NCBI GenBank assembly: GCA_015847255.1
Contig: JADLZK010008410.1
Span: forward strand, 62,001 to 126,000
Origin: Hyparrhenia diplandra
Taxonomy: Eukaryota; Streptophyta; Magnoliopsida; Poales; Poaceae
Length of the DNA stretch: 64,000 bases
Direction of reading: 5' to 3'
Below the pieces are notes generated by a model, which saw only the letters and a program-made list of their open reading frames with translations, did no database searches and was not told the DNA's origin. Position 1 is the stretch's first letter. Each line of letters begins with the position of its first letter. Made by a program: the position numbers and the translations under genes. This document shows, piece by piece, positions 35,871 to 47,707 of the stretch.

Positions 35871-37417
35871 CTATTCAACCTCCCTAAATGTTACTACTAC
35901 TATCTTGTATCCTTACTTGAAAATGAGCTTTGGGAAATTATGGAATTGTCACTAATGGTAGATCAATTCGATTGGAAATAAGTTTGAAATTCTTTGTACA
36001 ACTTAGACACCATAGTTTTAATTTGCAGCTAATTGCAAGTTTTTTCTTCTTCCTCTTTTCCTTCTCTCGTCCACCTCAACACAAATCTGAGGTGGCACCC
36101 CTCCCACAACCTGTTCACATCATCTTGTTACACTTGCTCTATTAGGAGAGAATAGTTTAGCAAGAATATAAATAATTATAATAAAATTGTAACCGTCATC
36201 AGTATGCATACAAGGTTATGGGAGCAAATGATAACATGACCCTGTAGATCTTCACACTTTTACGGCCATAGCCTATATAGGCTTTTGACTATTGATTAGT
36301 GAACACTGAACAAAGCTAAAGTACTCTGTATGCATCTAAGGGCACCCTCAAAAGGACGAATGTGAAGGTGAACACTGTGACGTGGAATCCGCGTCCTCCT
36401 TTGCGTGCGAATTTAAACGAGCTGGCACTACGTAGGACGCCTCTGCAGTTGCTCTGAATGCCTTTCAGAGCAGCTCCTAAATTGCACTAGGATTCAGCAT
36501 AGGACGAGGAAAAAGAAGCTTGTTTGGTAAAGGCGAAGATAGATTATGCCCCATGCATAGATGTTATCAGGAGGGCACATGACATTTGATCCTCATGGCT
36601 AGTGCTCACTTTTAGGGCAAACAACCAAATATTGCCACCTTACCAATAGCCATAGGTGGCAGGCTAATGAACAAAGCTACAGTACTTGCTACCATCTATA
36701 CAAGAACAATAATAAATGGAAATAAAAAGAAGCACAAACATGGTAAAAGTATGGCATGGCCAGCGACCATAGTATTATTTACCATGTCCTAACCTGATGT
36801 CCAAAGAATTAGAGACGGGCACAAAGAACTTGGACACGTATTGTATTGAGCAAATATTTCAGATCTTAAACCAATTGGTGAAGCAGATGACCATTTTGCA
36901 ACTTGCACAAGTAATGCGGGAGTGGCACCCTTCAAACAGATCTCGCGTATGCTGGAGTGGCACCCTCCACAGAGGTAAAAGGTAGAACTCGCGTAGTCGC
37001 GTATGCCGCTACCTACCAAATTGTCACACCAACCAGTCAAACAGATCGACAAAAGAGAAGCATTAGTCTCAAAGTGAGTCTCAAAGTGAGATTCTGTCTG
37101 AAGTTAAAATGTTGGGTGCCTGGGTGCAGACGAGCCACAGTTTATGACCTCTGCTTGCAACAACCAAAGAGATTTGGTAGGAAAAAAAAGCATTGGCTCA
37201 GGGTGATCTCACATGGCCTATACATCCTTCTGTTATAACTAAATGAGATCACTCCTGCTTAAACATCAGCAAAGGGTGCTTATTCAGCTAAAGGAACCAA
37301 CCTATGGTGAACGAAACCAACTGTACACTTGAATGTACAATGGACCAGTAAACTGGGAGGTGACTGGTGAGCCTAAAGGGGATCAGTAACTCTTCAAAGA
37401 GGCCGCCGCGGTCAGCA
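35871..37417. other. Spacer and 3' flank of the ankyrin-RCC1 gene
   Basis: No coding exon is supported. A GTGGCACCCT motif with TCTCGCGTATGC occurs in repeated form at 36920-37000. The last few hundred bases (37100-37417) are probably 3'UTR of the minus-strand gene. Confidence 0.4.
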
Positions 37418-40400
37418 CTAGACCTGCGGCTTGACAATCCTTACGCTGCTGTAGAAGCGCTTGAAGTCTTTAATAGCCTGCTCTTCGATCTGGATAGAGC
37501 GGATGGAGGACGGAGCATCAGTCTCTGGCCTGAACCAGCGGTTGGGTACATTGTCTTTCACACCACCAACCTCTGGTGATCCACCATGGTGTGGTATCGA
37601 GAAGCCTGATGTCTGGGTTTTTGGGCTGTGGGAGATGCCATGGTGCCGCTTCTCCTGAATAAAAAAACATTTGTTAGTTAGAATTTTCACAGGGGAGAAT
37701 ATTAAAACAGTCCTAGATGAAAATGAAAACACTACCTGCTGCATTTGTATGTCCCTGAGCGAAGGACGCGATACATTGGGTGAGGGTGAGGTAGCAGAAG
37801 ATGACCATGGTGGTGTGCTCTTGTCACCTTCGGAAGAAGGCACTGCACGAGCAGGTGTCACAGCTATTGGGCTTGAATGAGCATCTGGAATGAATGAAGA
37901 GAGTCTCAAACGACCAGCACTGTCCGGTGAGTTCTCATAGCGATCTTTTGCCTTGGCCGATGTGGGCTCATTTGTTTTACTCTGCTCGCTTTGAATATCT
38001 CGAAGGGAAGCATGCCCCTTGGTTATCTTTGCACCACCCCAGGCAGGTCCTTCAGGCTTTGGTGTGAGAGTCACAGCAGGGGCAGGGAGGCTTTGGTTTT
38101 GGGGTGTCATCGAGAGAGCACCACTCAGAAACAACGACAAGCCGCCTTTCCTATTCTTCTTCTTTGATGAAGTTGGTTGCGTAGCTTTCTTCTCCAATGG
38201 GGAAGCAATGTCTTTTGTGTTGCTGAAAGCGGCAGCCTCTACATGTTTGAATGGATCAGCAGCATATGCCTCCTGCTTTAATGTAGATACAGTTTTATCA
38301 GCAATTATGCTTTCTGAAAATAGCCAAATGAATCAAAGTAGCAGAATCATTGTGGATGAATGCAAAGTGTATGTAATTAAAGCTAAAAAGGTACAAAGAT
38401 TCCACATAAGGAGAAAATACTTGGCCTTCCATGCAAGTAAAGCACAAAACAGGTGCTAAAAAGAATAAAGTATGGGACACCTTCTCAACTTTACGTCTCA
38501 CTACTTGTAAGACTACAAAACAAAATAGTCACAAGAAAGAAAAACAGGGATCCAAAATGATAGTAAAACAAGAATATAAAATAATCTTTGAAATTGCTAG
38601 CTCCTACAATACAAACATCTGGGATCATATTAGTTCTCAGATCATATTAGTAAGTATGTCTGCACAACAAAAGGAACCTACAAAAGGCAGAAACCATATA
38701 GAATCATTGGATAAGTGCAAACACGATAGAATCTAACCTTTTCAGCAGAGACATTGACTGGTAGAAGTTCTTGAAGATCAGTAACGGGAATTTGTTGCCC
38801 AGGCTCACTTTTCACAGACAGAATCTGTGTTGCCTGCTTGTTCTTTCTCTTCTGTTTCTTAGAAACCTCAGATTTTCTGTTTGTTCTACCTTCTGCTGCA
38901 CAAGCAGAGGAAGCTGAGTATGCCTCTAAGGGAACACCAAGTTCAGCAAGTTCATCTTCAAGGGCAGCCCTTGACTCCAGCTTCGCTAGCTGCTGATTGT
39001 CAAGCTGATGACCTGCAAGTTGTTTAGCCTCAAGAATCTCAATTTGTTGCAGCTTCTTACGAAGTGCTCTGATCTGCTTAGAGACAGCTTGTTCAGCAGT
39101 GCAGTCTTTCTGAAGGAAGTTGTCATGACTTGACATTGCAGATGGCCTTGATGCAGATTTTCCACATTTTGAGAGAATTCTCTTGCTTCATCTTCCTCTA
39201 CATCACTGTCAATGACAGCAGGAAAGGTAGCTGTCATTGTGGGAAGCGCGCGCTGACTCCAAGGCTCTGAGGATTTCTCATCTAGTAATTTCTCTAAGTT
39301 CACAAGAATTTCAGGAGAAGCATTCATAATTGAAGGAGCTCCCACTGTGAAAAATGTAATCAAGGTTGCGGAATAGCTAAATCCTGCAGGATATCCAACA
39401 AGAGTCTCAGCAACATCTATATCTATATGGAAATTTCACAAGCAACGGTTACATAGAAGAAAGATAAACACAAAAGATATATTAACAGAAGGATTAGTGC
39501 TTTGTAAGCTGCAGCACACCAGTATATTATAAATTTATGCCAATTACCTCGCAGTGCTTCTTGAGCTCCTTGGCTTCCAAGGAATCAGCAACTTCAAGAA
39601 GCTGTATTGCATTTTGGCTCCAATAAATACTCAATTGCAACCTTCTCACAGAGGCTTTTCAAGCTAGGCACACCTTTGCTTATTTCACCGCTGCTTCCTG
39701 ACAAACCACTGTTGGGCTGAACATCATTAAACATGATATCTTCATCCAATTCTTCTGTTCCACTGTTCCATTCTAACATGGACTTTATGCCTTGGCTTTT
39801 AGGTTTCGGTGGATACTCAGGATGGTATATACTTGAGAGCACAAGCATGTGTGTTTCACCAACGCAAACAGATGTTGCTCGCTTAACACCATGCACCCGA
39901 GTGAAAACTGGTGTTTCATCTTTACGTTTCTTTGCATCCCACATGAAAACATCACCAGTTGATGTAGCCACAGCGGTCCAGTACTTCCCAGCCGAGATGT
40001 TCACAATATTCCTTCCACACATTGAAAATATCTGTACCGAGATGATGTTATGCTAACATGAACAAATTACTGCTATACCAATTAAGACCTTACCAGGTAA
40101 GAAACCAAACCTGCTGACATTTTAGATCAGGATCTGATGAAACCCAGTAAAAAGAGCACCATCAGCTGTTAAAGCAGTACTGTGTGTTGTTCCAGCAGCC
40201 ACTAAAATCACTTGAAGTCGTTCCATACGATGAAACTTCAGATTTGTATTCCCACCCTTCTTAAGGCATCGAGCTACTACGACACGCCGTGGGGTGACAA
40301 GGCGATGGCCCCAAGTGAACACCTGAAAAAAAAAGGATAAGATCAATAGATCTGTTCAATTCTCATAATGCAAGAACAATGTGTAAATATCAAGCTTCAA

Positions 40401-42504
40401 AGAATACCAAATTACCTCTCCATCAACTCCTAACACTATTGTATGATATTTTGCTGCAGATACATCTCTAAATACTTTTCCTTTCAAGTACTCCACCATT
40501 CTTGGGATACAATTTGACGCTGAGTTTGAAGTGCCATATCCTAGCTGGCCCTCCTTATTGCAACCCCAGGTGAATACTTTCGCCAGTATCGGCAACTGCA
40601 GCAGAGTGCTTGTTTGCAGCAGCTACAGAAATTATCCTTTGCTTGAGTGAACTAACACGCCTTTGGTGTTGGTTGGGTATCAACAGAAGGGTAACCAAGC
40701 TGACCCTCTGTTACAGATCATATAAGAGGAAAATAATATTAGTAAAGACAAAAATGACATGAAATATGTGCCCAAGGTTCATGTTGCCTAAAAATGCAAT
40801 TTAAAATGCAACACACATACCTCTATTTGATCCCCAAGTAAACAGTTCCCCCGCCTCTGTAGCAATCACAGTATGATGTTTGGCTGCAGCCACAACATTA
40901 ACTCGCTTACGGCCTAATCCTACTGTCACTTGGCGAGGGTAATCACAGCAGTTGTCTGGCCACTGTTAACAGAATGACAGGTTTCATAAACTTACTCAAC
41001 AATGAGGAAAAATTTACACAGCAAAAGAGACATCGATCCGTTACTTTGTGGATTACAATTAAGCCAATGTATTTAGTCTTCATTAATACTCATCACATTT
41101 GATTTTGAATAGGCTTAAATCTTCGATATGCATTTCTTTGACCACTATTTTTTCCTAGAGTGTATTCTCAAAATTCTTTAACCTTATGAAATTTTGCAAG
41201 TATTTCTCGATGCAACCCTACAGATATAACTTGCATGTTTTCAAAGTAAAAAAAGCCACTGCTGTTTGTAGTTTATAAGGTGTGAGTGTGACTAAATCTT
41301 GTCCTAAGCAACATGTTTCAGTGACCAGAGGGAGTAACTAATCCATAGGTACTAATAAAACTGGTGAGGAAACAATATTCTGATCTGTTAAGAAACAACT
41401 AATTTTAACATCATACAATTGCTCACCTGTGAATATCTGGATGACCAAGACGGCCACCTCGACCAAATCCCCATGTGTATAGTTCACCATCAGAACTAAC
41501 TGCTACACTATGGAACTTCGATGCAGCAACTGTTTTGATATATGATCCATGCAAGGTTTCTACTTTGCATGGTAGTTTTTGTATGTGGGCATTGCCAGTT
41601 CCCAGCTGATAATTTGTCCCACTTCCCCAACTGAAGACTTCCGTTGCAACTAAAATGTAAAAAAAAAAAGAAATAAAAACTTCCATAAAGCAAGCCAAAT
41701 TGCCAAGAGGGCATCAGACTAGATAGAATATAACAGACATCCATTTCCTGGGACAGAAGAAAGGTACCTGCATCCGGAAAATCCCCATTGGCCTGTGATA
41801 CTGGACAGGAGAGAAGATCAACAGGTGTACGGCCCTTAGTGTCCTCCAAAGTGAGGGAAGCACCAAACTGTAAAAGGACACCAGCAATACACAGGTGACC
41901 AAAATGGAGCGCTCTATGCAGGCTACTCCAGCCAGATTCTCCATCCTGCAACAGTGGAAATTTTATTGAGAATTTGCACGCAAAACCAAAAGGTCAATAA
42001 GCAAAATGAAGCAAGCACCAAACTAAAGAAAATTTGATAGTCAAAATGAGTTTATCTGCATGATGTGTTCTGTAAAAGCCACATTTAGTTTTCTTGTTGC
42101 TGTTGTTGTTGTTGTGGTGGTGGTGGTGGAGGTTTGATACAGCTGAGGTTGTTGCTCGGATTATAACTAATAAAGGAAAATAATGCTCAAAGCAAAGATA
42201 ATTAGAGGAAGCACGCTAAAAGGTATAGTGCATACCCTTGCATCTGGATCAGCGCCAGCATCTAGAAGTCTCCTCACAATGGGTAGATGATTTCTCCATG
42301 TTGCAAGGTGGAGGGCACTAAGGCCAAAAGCATTTCTACCATCAATGTTCCCACCACTCTTTTCAACAAGGCCAAAGCAGATTCTACTTCAGCTATTGAC
42401 CCTTGTTTGGAAACAAGGCACAGATCCTTCAGAGAGCTTCCAGGAGAAGGTTTGCGGACAGCTGATTGCTTTGATGTGCCTGGTGGAGATATCGAAGTCT
42501 CCAT
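37418..42504 (-). CDS. Ankyrin-repeat and RCC1-repeat protein (IBtk-like)
   Basis: Ten coding exons: 42236-42504, 41768-41945, 41427-41649, 40821-40962, 40416-40707, 40111-40322, 39548-40031, 38738-39383, 37736-38313, 37418-37654; about 1,080 residues. Start METSISPPG. Order: two ankyrin repeats (ALHLATWRNH, GWSSLHRALHFGHL), five RCC1 beta-propeller repeats (VFSWGSG, LYTWGFGRGGRLGH, LFTWGSNREGQLGY, VFTWGCNKEGQLGY, VFTWGHR), a BTB/BACK-type helical stretch (LLEVADSLEAKELKKHC), a Lys-rich coiled region and a C-terminus ending FYSSVRIVKPQV. ANK+RCC1+BTB is the layout of IBtk, a Cullin-3 substrate adaptor in animals; whether this protein binds CUL3 is inference. Breaks, mostly in short runs: 42360-42363, 40937-40939, 40662-40664, 40578-40580, 40149-40153, 39612-39615, 39370-39371, 39350-39354 and about 39175. 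The 38738/38313 junction also misses phase by one. Confidence 0.88.
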
Positions 42505-43602
42505 GAAATTTCAGGAACACACAGTACCTACATGATTATTGAGGCAAATAAGCACTCCATCAAAATAACATTAGAAATCATTTTTCCCCTAAATGTGATA
42601 TAGTACCTGAAAGAGCAGGCCAACTGCTGAACTTCTTCACACTATCTGGGCTGTTTCTTACTACTAATGATGTTACAGCTGATGTTGTTCTTAACAGAAG
42701 TACAGTTCTGGTGTAATTACAATTGTAAATCTATGGGGAGAAATGCTTGAGTGGACATCATCTCCATTGTCTAAGACAGTTTCGCTATCCTAAGAAACTA
42801 TCCAAATAGCCTAAGATAGCATGATGCTATATCTTCATTTTGAGTAAAATTATTCTTATTAGAGAGCCGTGAACTACGAGGCCACTGACATGTCAAGACT
42901 TTGATGCTAAGTAGAGAACCACTATAGGGTATACATCAACCTGCATGATGAGTAAAACGGAAGTAAATGAGTAAACGATACAAACCGAGAAATGATAATA
43001 TCATTAAAATAATGCATGCTATAAATAATATGCCTGATAAATTGGAACACGAAGTGTTTTTAAGAAATACAAAACCAATCAATCAAACAAAATAAAATGT
43101 ATATAGCTTCATTAGAGAATGCAAATCAAGTTTTAGAATCAATTTGCAACATGGAAAAATTATTAGTCAATGCCATTGCTGATTGTCAAACTTATGCAGT
43201 TCTGATAAGAACTTCAACAAAAAAGGGTGGACGCCTTCACCTTCAAGTCCACAGATTATGTATCTTATGCAATTCTATATTTTGAATCAAAAGTTGACCT
43301 ACCACAGCAAACTTATAAATATGCACCAAACTTGGATAGAGAAATAGAACTTCCCATTGACACTGACATTTCCTTTTGCAATCATGTTCTTATTTTCGCC
43401 AAAAGGAATCATATCTAGTGCTGATGTGAATGATAAACTAACACATCCATTATAGTATCAAGACCGTGGAACAACAGGTGGGTAAAAATCGAACATCAGT
43501 ACTAACATTTCTTAGTAGTAGCATCGAACATGTGAGTCAGGTCGGTAACAGTGAAAAACAAAAACAAGGAAAGAAATCAGAACAAAAAACGACAGAGACA
43601 TA
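42505..43602 (-). other. 5'UTR/intron region of the ankyrin-RCC1 gene
   Basis: Upstream of the METSIS start the sequence is AT-rich and non-coding. Because a GC-rich TSS-like region lies at 44330-44620, the interval is best read as one or more leader introns and short 5'UTR exons. Exact splice sites could not be fixed. Confidence 0.4.
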
Positions 43603-43857
43603 CTCCCTCCGGGATGGTATTAGAAGTCGTTTAGGACAACACGGTCTCCAAAACACAACTTTTGACCTCTTATTATTATAAAAATATTTATGGAGATGTG
43701 ATATATGTATACTTTTATCAAAGTATTTTTTAAGACAAATCTACTCATATAATTTTTACATTTACAAACTCAACAACTTAAAAGTTATTGATGATTTATA
43801 TTTCGATGTTTGACTCAAACCATGTCCAAAACGACTTCTAATACCATCCCGAGGGAG
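43603..43857. mobile_element. Stowaway MITE, 255 bp
   Basis: Ends CTCCCTCCGGGATGGTATTA and its inverted copy (TAATACCATCCCGAGGGAG) are nearly perfect; TA flanks both (43601-43602, 43858-43859). It lies in the presumed leader intron of the ankyrin-RCC1 gene. Confidence 0.9.
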
Positions 43858-44329
43858 TACTTGTAAATGCCCCCAACCAAATGGTAGCTACATATACACA
43901 TTTAATTAACATACATACATGGCATGAAATTAACACAAGGAACAATGTCTAACAAATACTACTTGAAATTAATAGCGTATCATCGATATCAATTCAGAAC
44001 TCAACCATCAATTCCCCATAGACACCAATACGATACACGCTGCACGATCCTTCCTTCTCAGGACGAACTGAACAAATCCGCACAAATCCCCCGAGAAATA
44101 TAGCCGGTAATAATAGCACTCCAGCACGCAGCAACACAATCTAAAATCCGCCCACCCAGCCATCCAGCCCCAGGAAGAAAGATTTGGTTTTGACCGCTCG
44201 CGGCAACACAGAAGAAGACCTCCGCAAAACATCAGGAGCAAAGCAATCAACAAGATGGGGCTTTCAGCTTTCTTACCAGCAAAAAAAAAAAGAAATAACC
44301 CTGATTGCTGGATCTGAAGAGCCTGCAGA

Positions 44330-44640
44330 GGTTGTGGGGAAGAAAAAGGAATGGCGGCCTCTGGATTAGACGACCTCCCCTGCACAGGCTCCTCAAGAAC
44401 GCATCTTTGGCTCTCTTCGCCCCGGCTCTCCTCTCTACCTATCTCTCTCTCCCTCGCTAGGCTCCGTGAGAGGGCACGCTGCGTTTATCAGGGGAGGGTC
44501 TGGTACTACGGGATCTCCGGACGGGAATATGCCTCCTCCGGCTCCGGGGCTCCGCCGCAAGAACAGCTTTTTTTTTTATCCCTCGTGCCTGTGTGTGATC
44601 TTCTTGGGCTGGGAGTATTTTGAGGAGAGGGAGATACGCT
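44330..44640 (-). promoter_or_regulatory. Likely first exon and promoter of the ankyrin-RCC1 gene
   Basis: A GC- and pyrimidine-rich patch with CTCTCTCTC blocks sits 1.8 kb upstream of the start codon. On the minus strand it could give a non-coding first exon with a donor near 44290-44330. The assignment is by composition and position only. Confidence 0.35.
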
Positions 44641-44906
44641 GATTATACGTGAACGGAAATCTTGAGAATTTTTTTAGATCATACATACACGGTATGTGAT
44701 CGGGAAATTTAGAGGAGGGGAAGGAAACGAGCTTGTTGGTTGGATTCTAGTTAGAGCATTTTTTGTTATGGCCCCCGGTCAATTGATAATTGATGTAGGT
44801 AACCTCAGAGGAGGATATCCACAGGACCACGACACAAACTTTCTTGTCCCAACATAAATTATGTTGTGGGTATGTTTTTTTTTTTTTTTTGTCAGCTGTC
44901 CTGTTT

Positions 44907-45045
44907 TATTGGTCGCTCGGGAATCGAATTTGTGAGATAAGCACGTTTTCCCAACGACAAACATTGTGTGACCCATTGTATTAGTTGCTCGGGAATCGTA
45001 TTTGTGAGAGAAACATGTTTTCCTAACGACAAACATTGTAGGGAC
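44907..45045. repeat. 72-bp tandem duplication, diverged
   Basis: Two copies of a 72-bp unit (44907-44978, 44979-about 45045) share GCTCGGGAATCG, ATTTGTGAGA and AACGACAAACATTGT with about 85 percent identity by eye. Just before it is a T17-18 run. Confidence 0.85.
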
Positions 45046-45239
45046 GGAGTGAGTACATGGCATGAATGCACACAACGTTGGTCCCTATGAACTCATGCAC
45101 GCGAATTCTGTCTACCTCTAAAAAATTGAGCAAGCGGATTTTAAGATTGGTCATATGCCACTAAAAGAATAGCAACATTAAATTGTATATATAAAGATAA
45201 ATCTAGAAAAACATAATTTGTGGTGTGCTCTAATTTCTA

Positions 45240-45477
45240 CTCCATCCATTCTAAATTATAAGTCGTTTGACTTTTTAAACTTTAAGTTTGACCATTCGTC
45301 TTATTCCAAAAAATTATGCAAACATCATCAAATTTAAGCTATTTTTGAAGATTTTATATTAACAAAACAACCCACGAAAAAGAAATAAAAATTTGCACAA
45401 ATTTTTTTGAATAAGACGAGTGGTCAAACTTAGGGACAAAAAAAAGTCAAACGATTTATAAATTGGGATGGAGGGAG
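45240..45477. mobile_element. Stowaway-like MITE, 238 bp
   Basis: Ends CTCCATCCATTCTAAATTAT and inverted ATAAATTGGGATGGAGGGAG; TA on both sides (45238-45239, 45478-45479). The subterminal GTTTGACTTTTTAAAC / GTCAAACG and GACCATTCGTCTTATTC / GAATAAGACGAGTGGTC pairs extend the inverted match to about 80 bp, so the whole element can fold back on itself. Confidence 0.9.
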
Positions 45478-47472
45478 TAATTGATATATTGTGCCTTACA
45501 TTTCGTTACAATCGATCTACACGTTACAAGAAATGAAAACAAGTGAGGGAAAAAAAGAATGGAAAATTCGAAAGAGCATGGTGGCTAGTAAACTACTAAT
45601 CAATTTGTCAATTGATATTGGCAATTTCGTATGATGAAACATGTTCATCTAGGTTGGAGTTCTCAACTTAATATGAGTACTAGTATTTTTGAAATTATTT
45701 TAATTGAATAACATCATTCTTTTGGTGGTAGACAACGTGCTCATCGATCACAAAACATTGTTCTTTCAATGGTAAGGGACGTGCTCATCGACAACAAGTC
45801 GTTTTCTCGCAGACATGAGGGTAATAGTTTCTAGAGTTGATTTCGACTAAATTGTTGAGAAAGACCGTTTCATGGCGAAAAAGTGTTTATAGAATGAGTC
45901 AACGTAGACGCATGAAAAAATTAAACTCGCATATTTATTCAGATTTAGATATTATGATGATGATATATAATTTTATTCCCGCATGACTGTCTCAATAAAG
46001 ATCTCATTTGTCCTAAGTAGTATGGGCAGCCAAAAGATATATAAGGGTCTACTCTACTAGCTTATAGCAACAAGAAAGGGAAGCAAGAAAGGAGGCTTTA
46101 ATTTCTCTTCTCATCAAGCACTCCAAGAATGGTTCGTCGTCGTAATCCTTGAGACGACTATGGCTTGCACGTAAACTACTTTTTTGTTCGGTTCAACGAT
46201 CTCTATTCTCTAGGGCATATATATATGGACCAAATAAGGCGGTGGCCACTGCCACGTGCCTGCAATGCAAGCCTCAGCTGGTTCGTCCTTTGACGCCACT
46301 TTTGCAGAAACATCCTCTAATTTGCGAACTAAACCCTGCTGATCCTTGTTCACCCAGAAAGCTTCCACGCATGACATGACGCACTGTTTTTTTCTGGAGA
46401 TTTTGGATGGAGAAAAAAAGACGAGGATCGATCGGAGGGGAGGGAGAGAGGGGCCGGGTCGGTTGAACACGCACCTTGGCTTCACATGTCTTGGCTCGTG
46501 CTAGCTGCGGCCATTGCAAAGCTTGGACCACAGGCACTGTTTACAGCTTGAAACACAAAAATTGATGTGGTGATCAATCAAGACTGTTGCACACAGTTCG
46601 TTCATAGCAACTGACACCATGATTGTGCAGTAACTGTCTTGGGGCTCAATTATGCCATCTTAGTATTCAGTAACAACCTTCATCTTTGTAATGTAGAAAT
46701 TTCAGTAATACAAAGAAAAATCAGTTTATTTACACAGAAAATATGTACAAAGGGTGAGATGGTTCCAGCATTCTAAATGACATTTTAGCGAACGGGATTT
46801 AGGTTAGATAATAAAGGGATGTTAGTACTCTGTGTTTTAACTGTAGTTCTGAATCTGCAATCTGGATCCGATGGACAAGCTGGACACATGGACTGAGACG
46901 GACGGAGGGAGGGGAAACAATATGTAATCAGCAAACCAGGAAAGAAGATTCCGTAGAGGTTATGCTTAGACAAAATGTGTTAATTGTTTATAGTCCTAGT
47001 TAATCACCTGGGACCGATTCATGCATATAGGCTTAGAGTAGGCATATGCCTAACATAGTCTCAAGTGGTGAACACTGAACAGGGGGTGAAGCAAAGCCAG
47101 CCGATCCAAAGCTTTTCTTTGCTTTAAGCCATGGCGTGACAGGGTCAGACAGTCCTCCGATCCAGTGAGTTCTGATCGATCGAGTGTGCACGTGGCCAGC
47201 TAAACACGGACCAGTATCAAAGTCTTGTGCTGCTTGTAGTGGCAGTATCATCTTGCGTCATTAGTGTACAGAAAGAGAGGTTCAGTTAAAAACAGAGTAC
47301 TACTGCTTGTACTGACGATATAATATTTGCCTCTCATTCCAAAGAGAAGTAAGTTTAATTTGCCCTAGGTCAACATATACATACAGAGCCCAATTATCCT
47401 TTGTAAAAAGAAATAAATAAACAAAAAAATACAGAAAGAAAAAAGAACAGATCAACAGGTTAAATAGTATTA
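45478..47472. other. Spacer with no supported gene
   Basis: AT-rich at 45480-46150, more mixed afterwards. Several short open frames exist (46149-46379 plus; 46210-46537 minus) without domains, splice context or codon bias I can recognise. Nothing is called. Confidence 0.4.
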
Positions 47473-47707
47473 AATCCGTCCCAAATTATAGTTCGTTTGA
47501 CTTTTTCAACCCTAAGTTTGACCACTCGTCTTATTCAAAAATTTGTAAAAAAATATATATTTTTTTATTGTGGCACACTTTATTAACAAAATGTCCTTAA
47601 GAATGACTTAAATTTGACTATATTTACACAAATTTTTTGAATAAAATGATTGGTCAAACTTGAGGTTGAAGAAGTCAAACTAATTACAATTTGAAACGGA
47701 GAGAGAG
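47473..47707. mobile_element. Degenerate Stowaway-like MITE
   Basis: Left ATCCGTCCCAAATTATAG and right ATTTGAAACGGAGAG are inverted; inner blocks GACCACTCGTCTTATTC and GAATAAAATGATTGGTC pair as in the element at 45240-45477. The exact ends and TA duplications are blurred. Confidence 0.6.

Noticed and set aside
39344..39383. Intron acceptor TTTTTCACAG at 39345
   Set aside because: The sequence on both sides encodes a conserved stretch (AIRNLDYIFTVGAP) once two run lengths are corrected, so the exon continues to 39383.
46149..46537. Short open frames on both strands
   Set aside because: No similarity, codon bias or promoter/splice context that I can recognise; likely chance.
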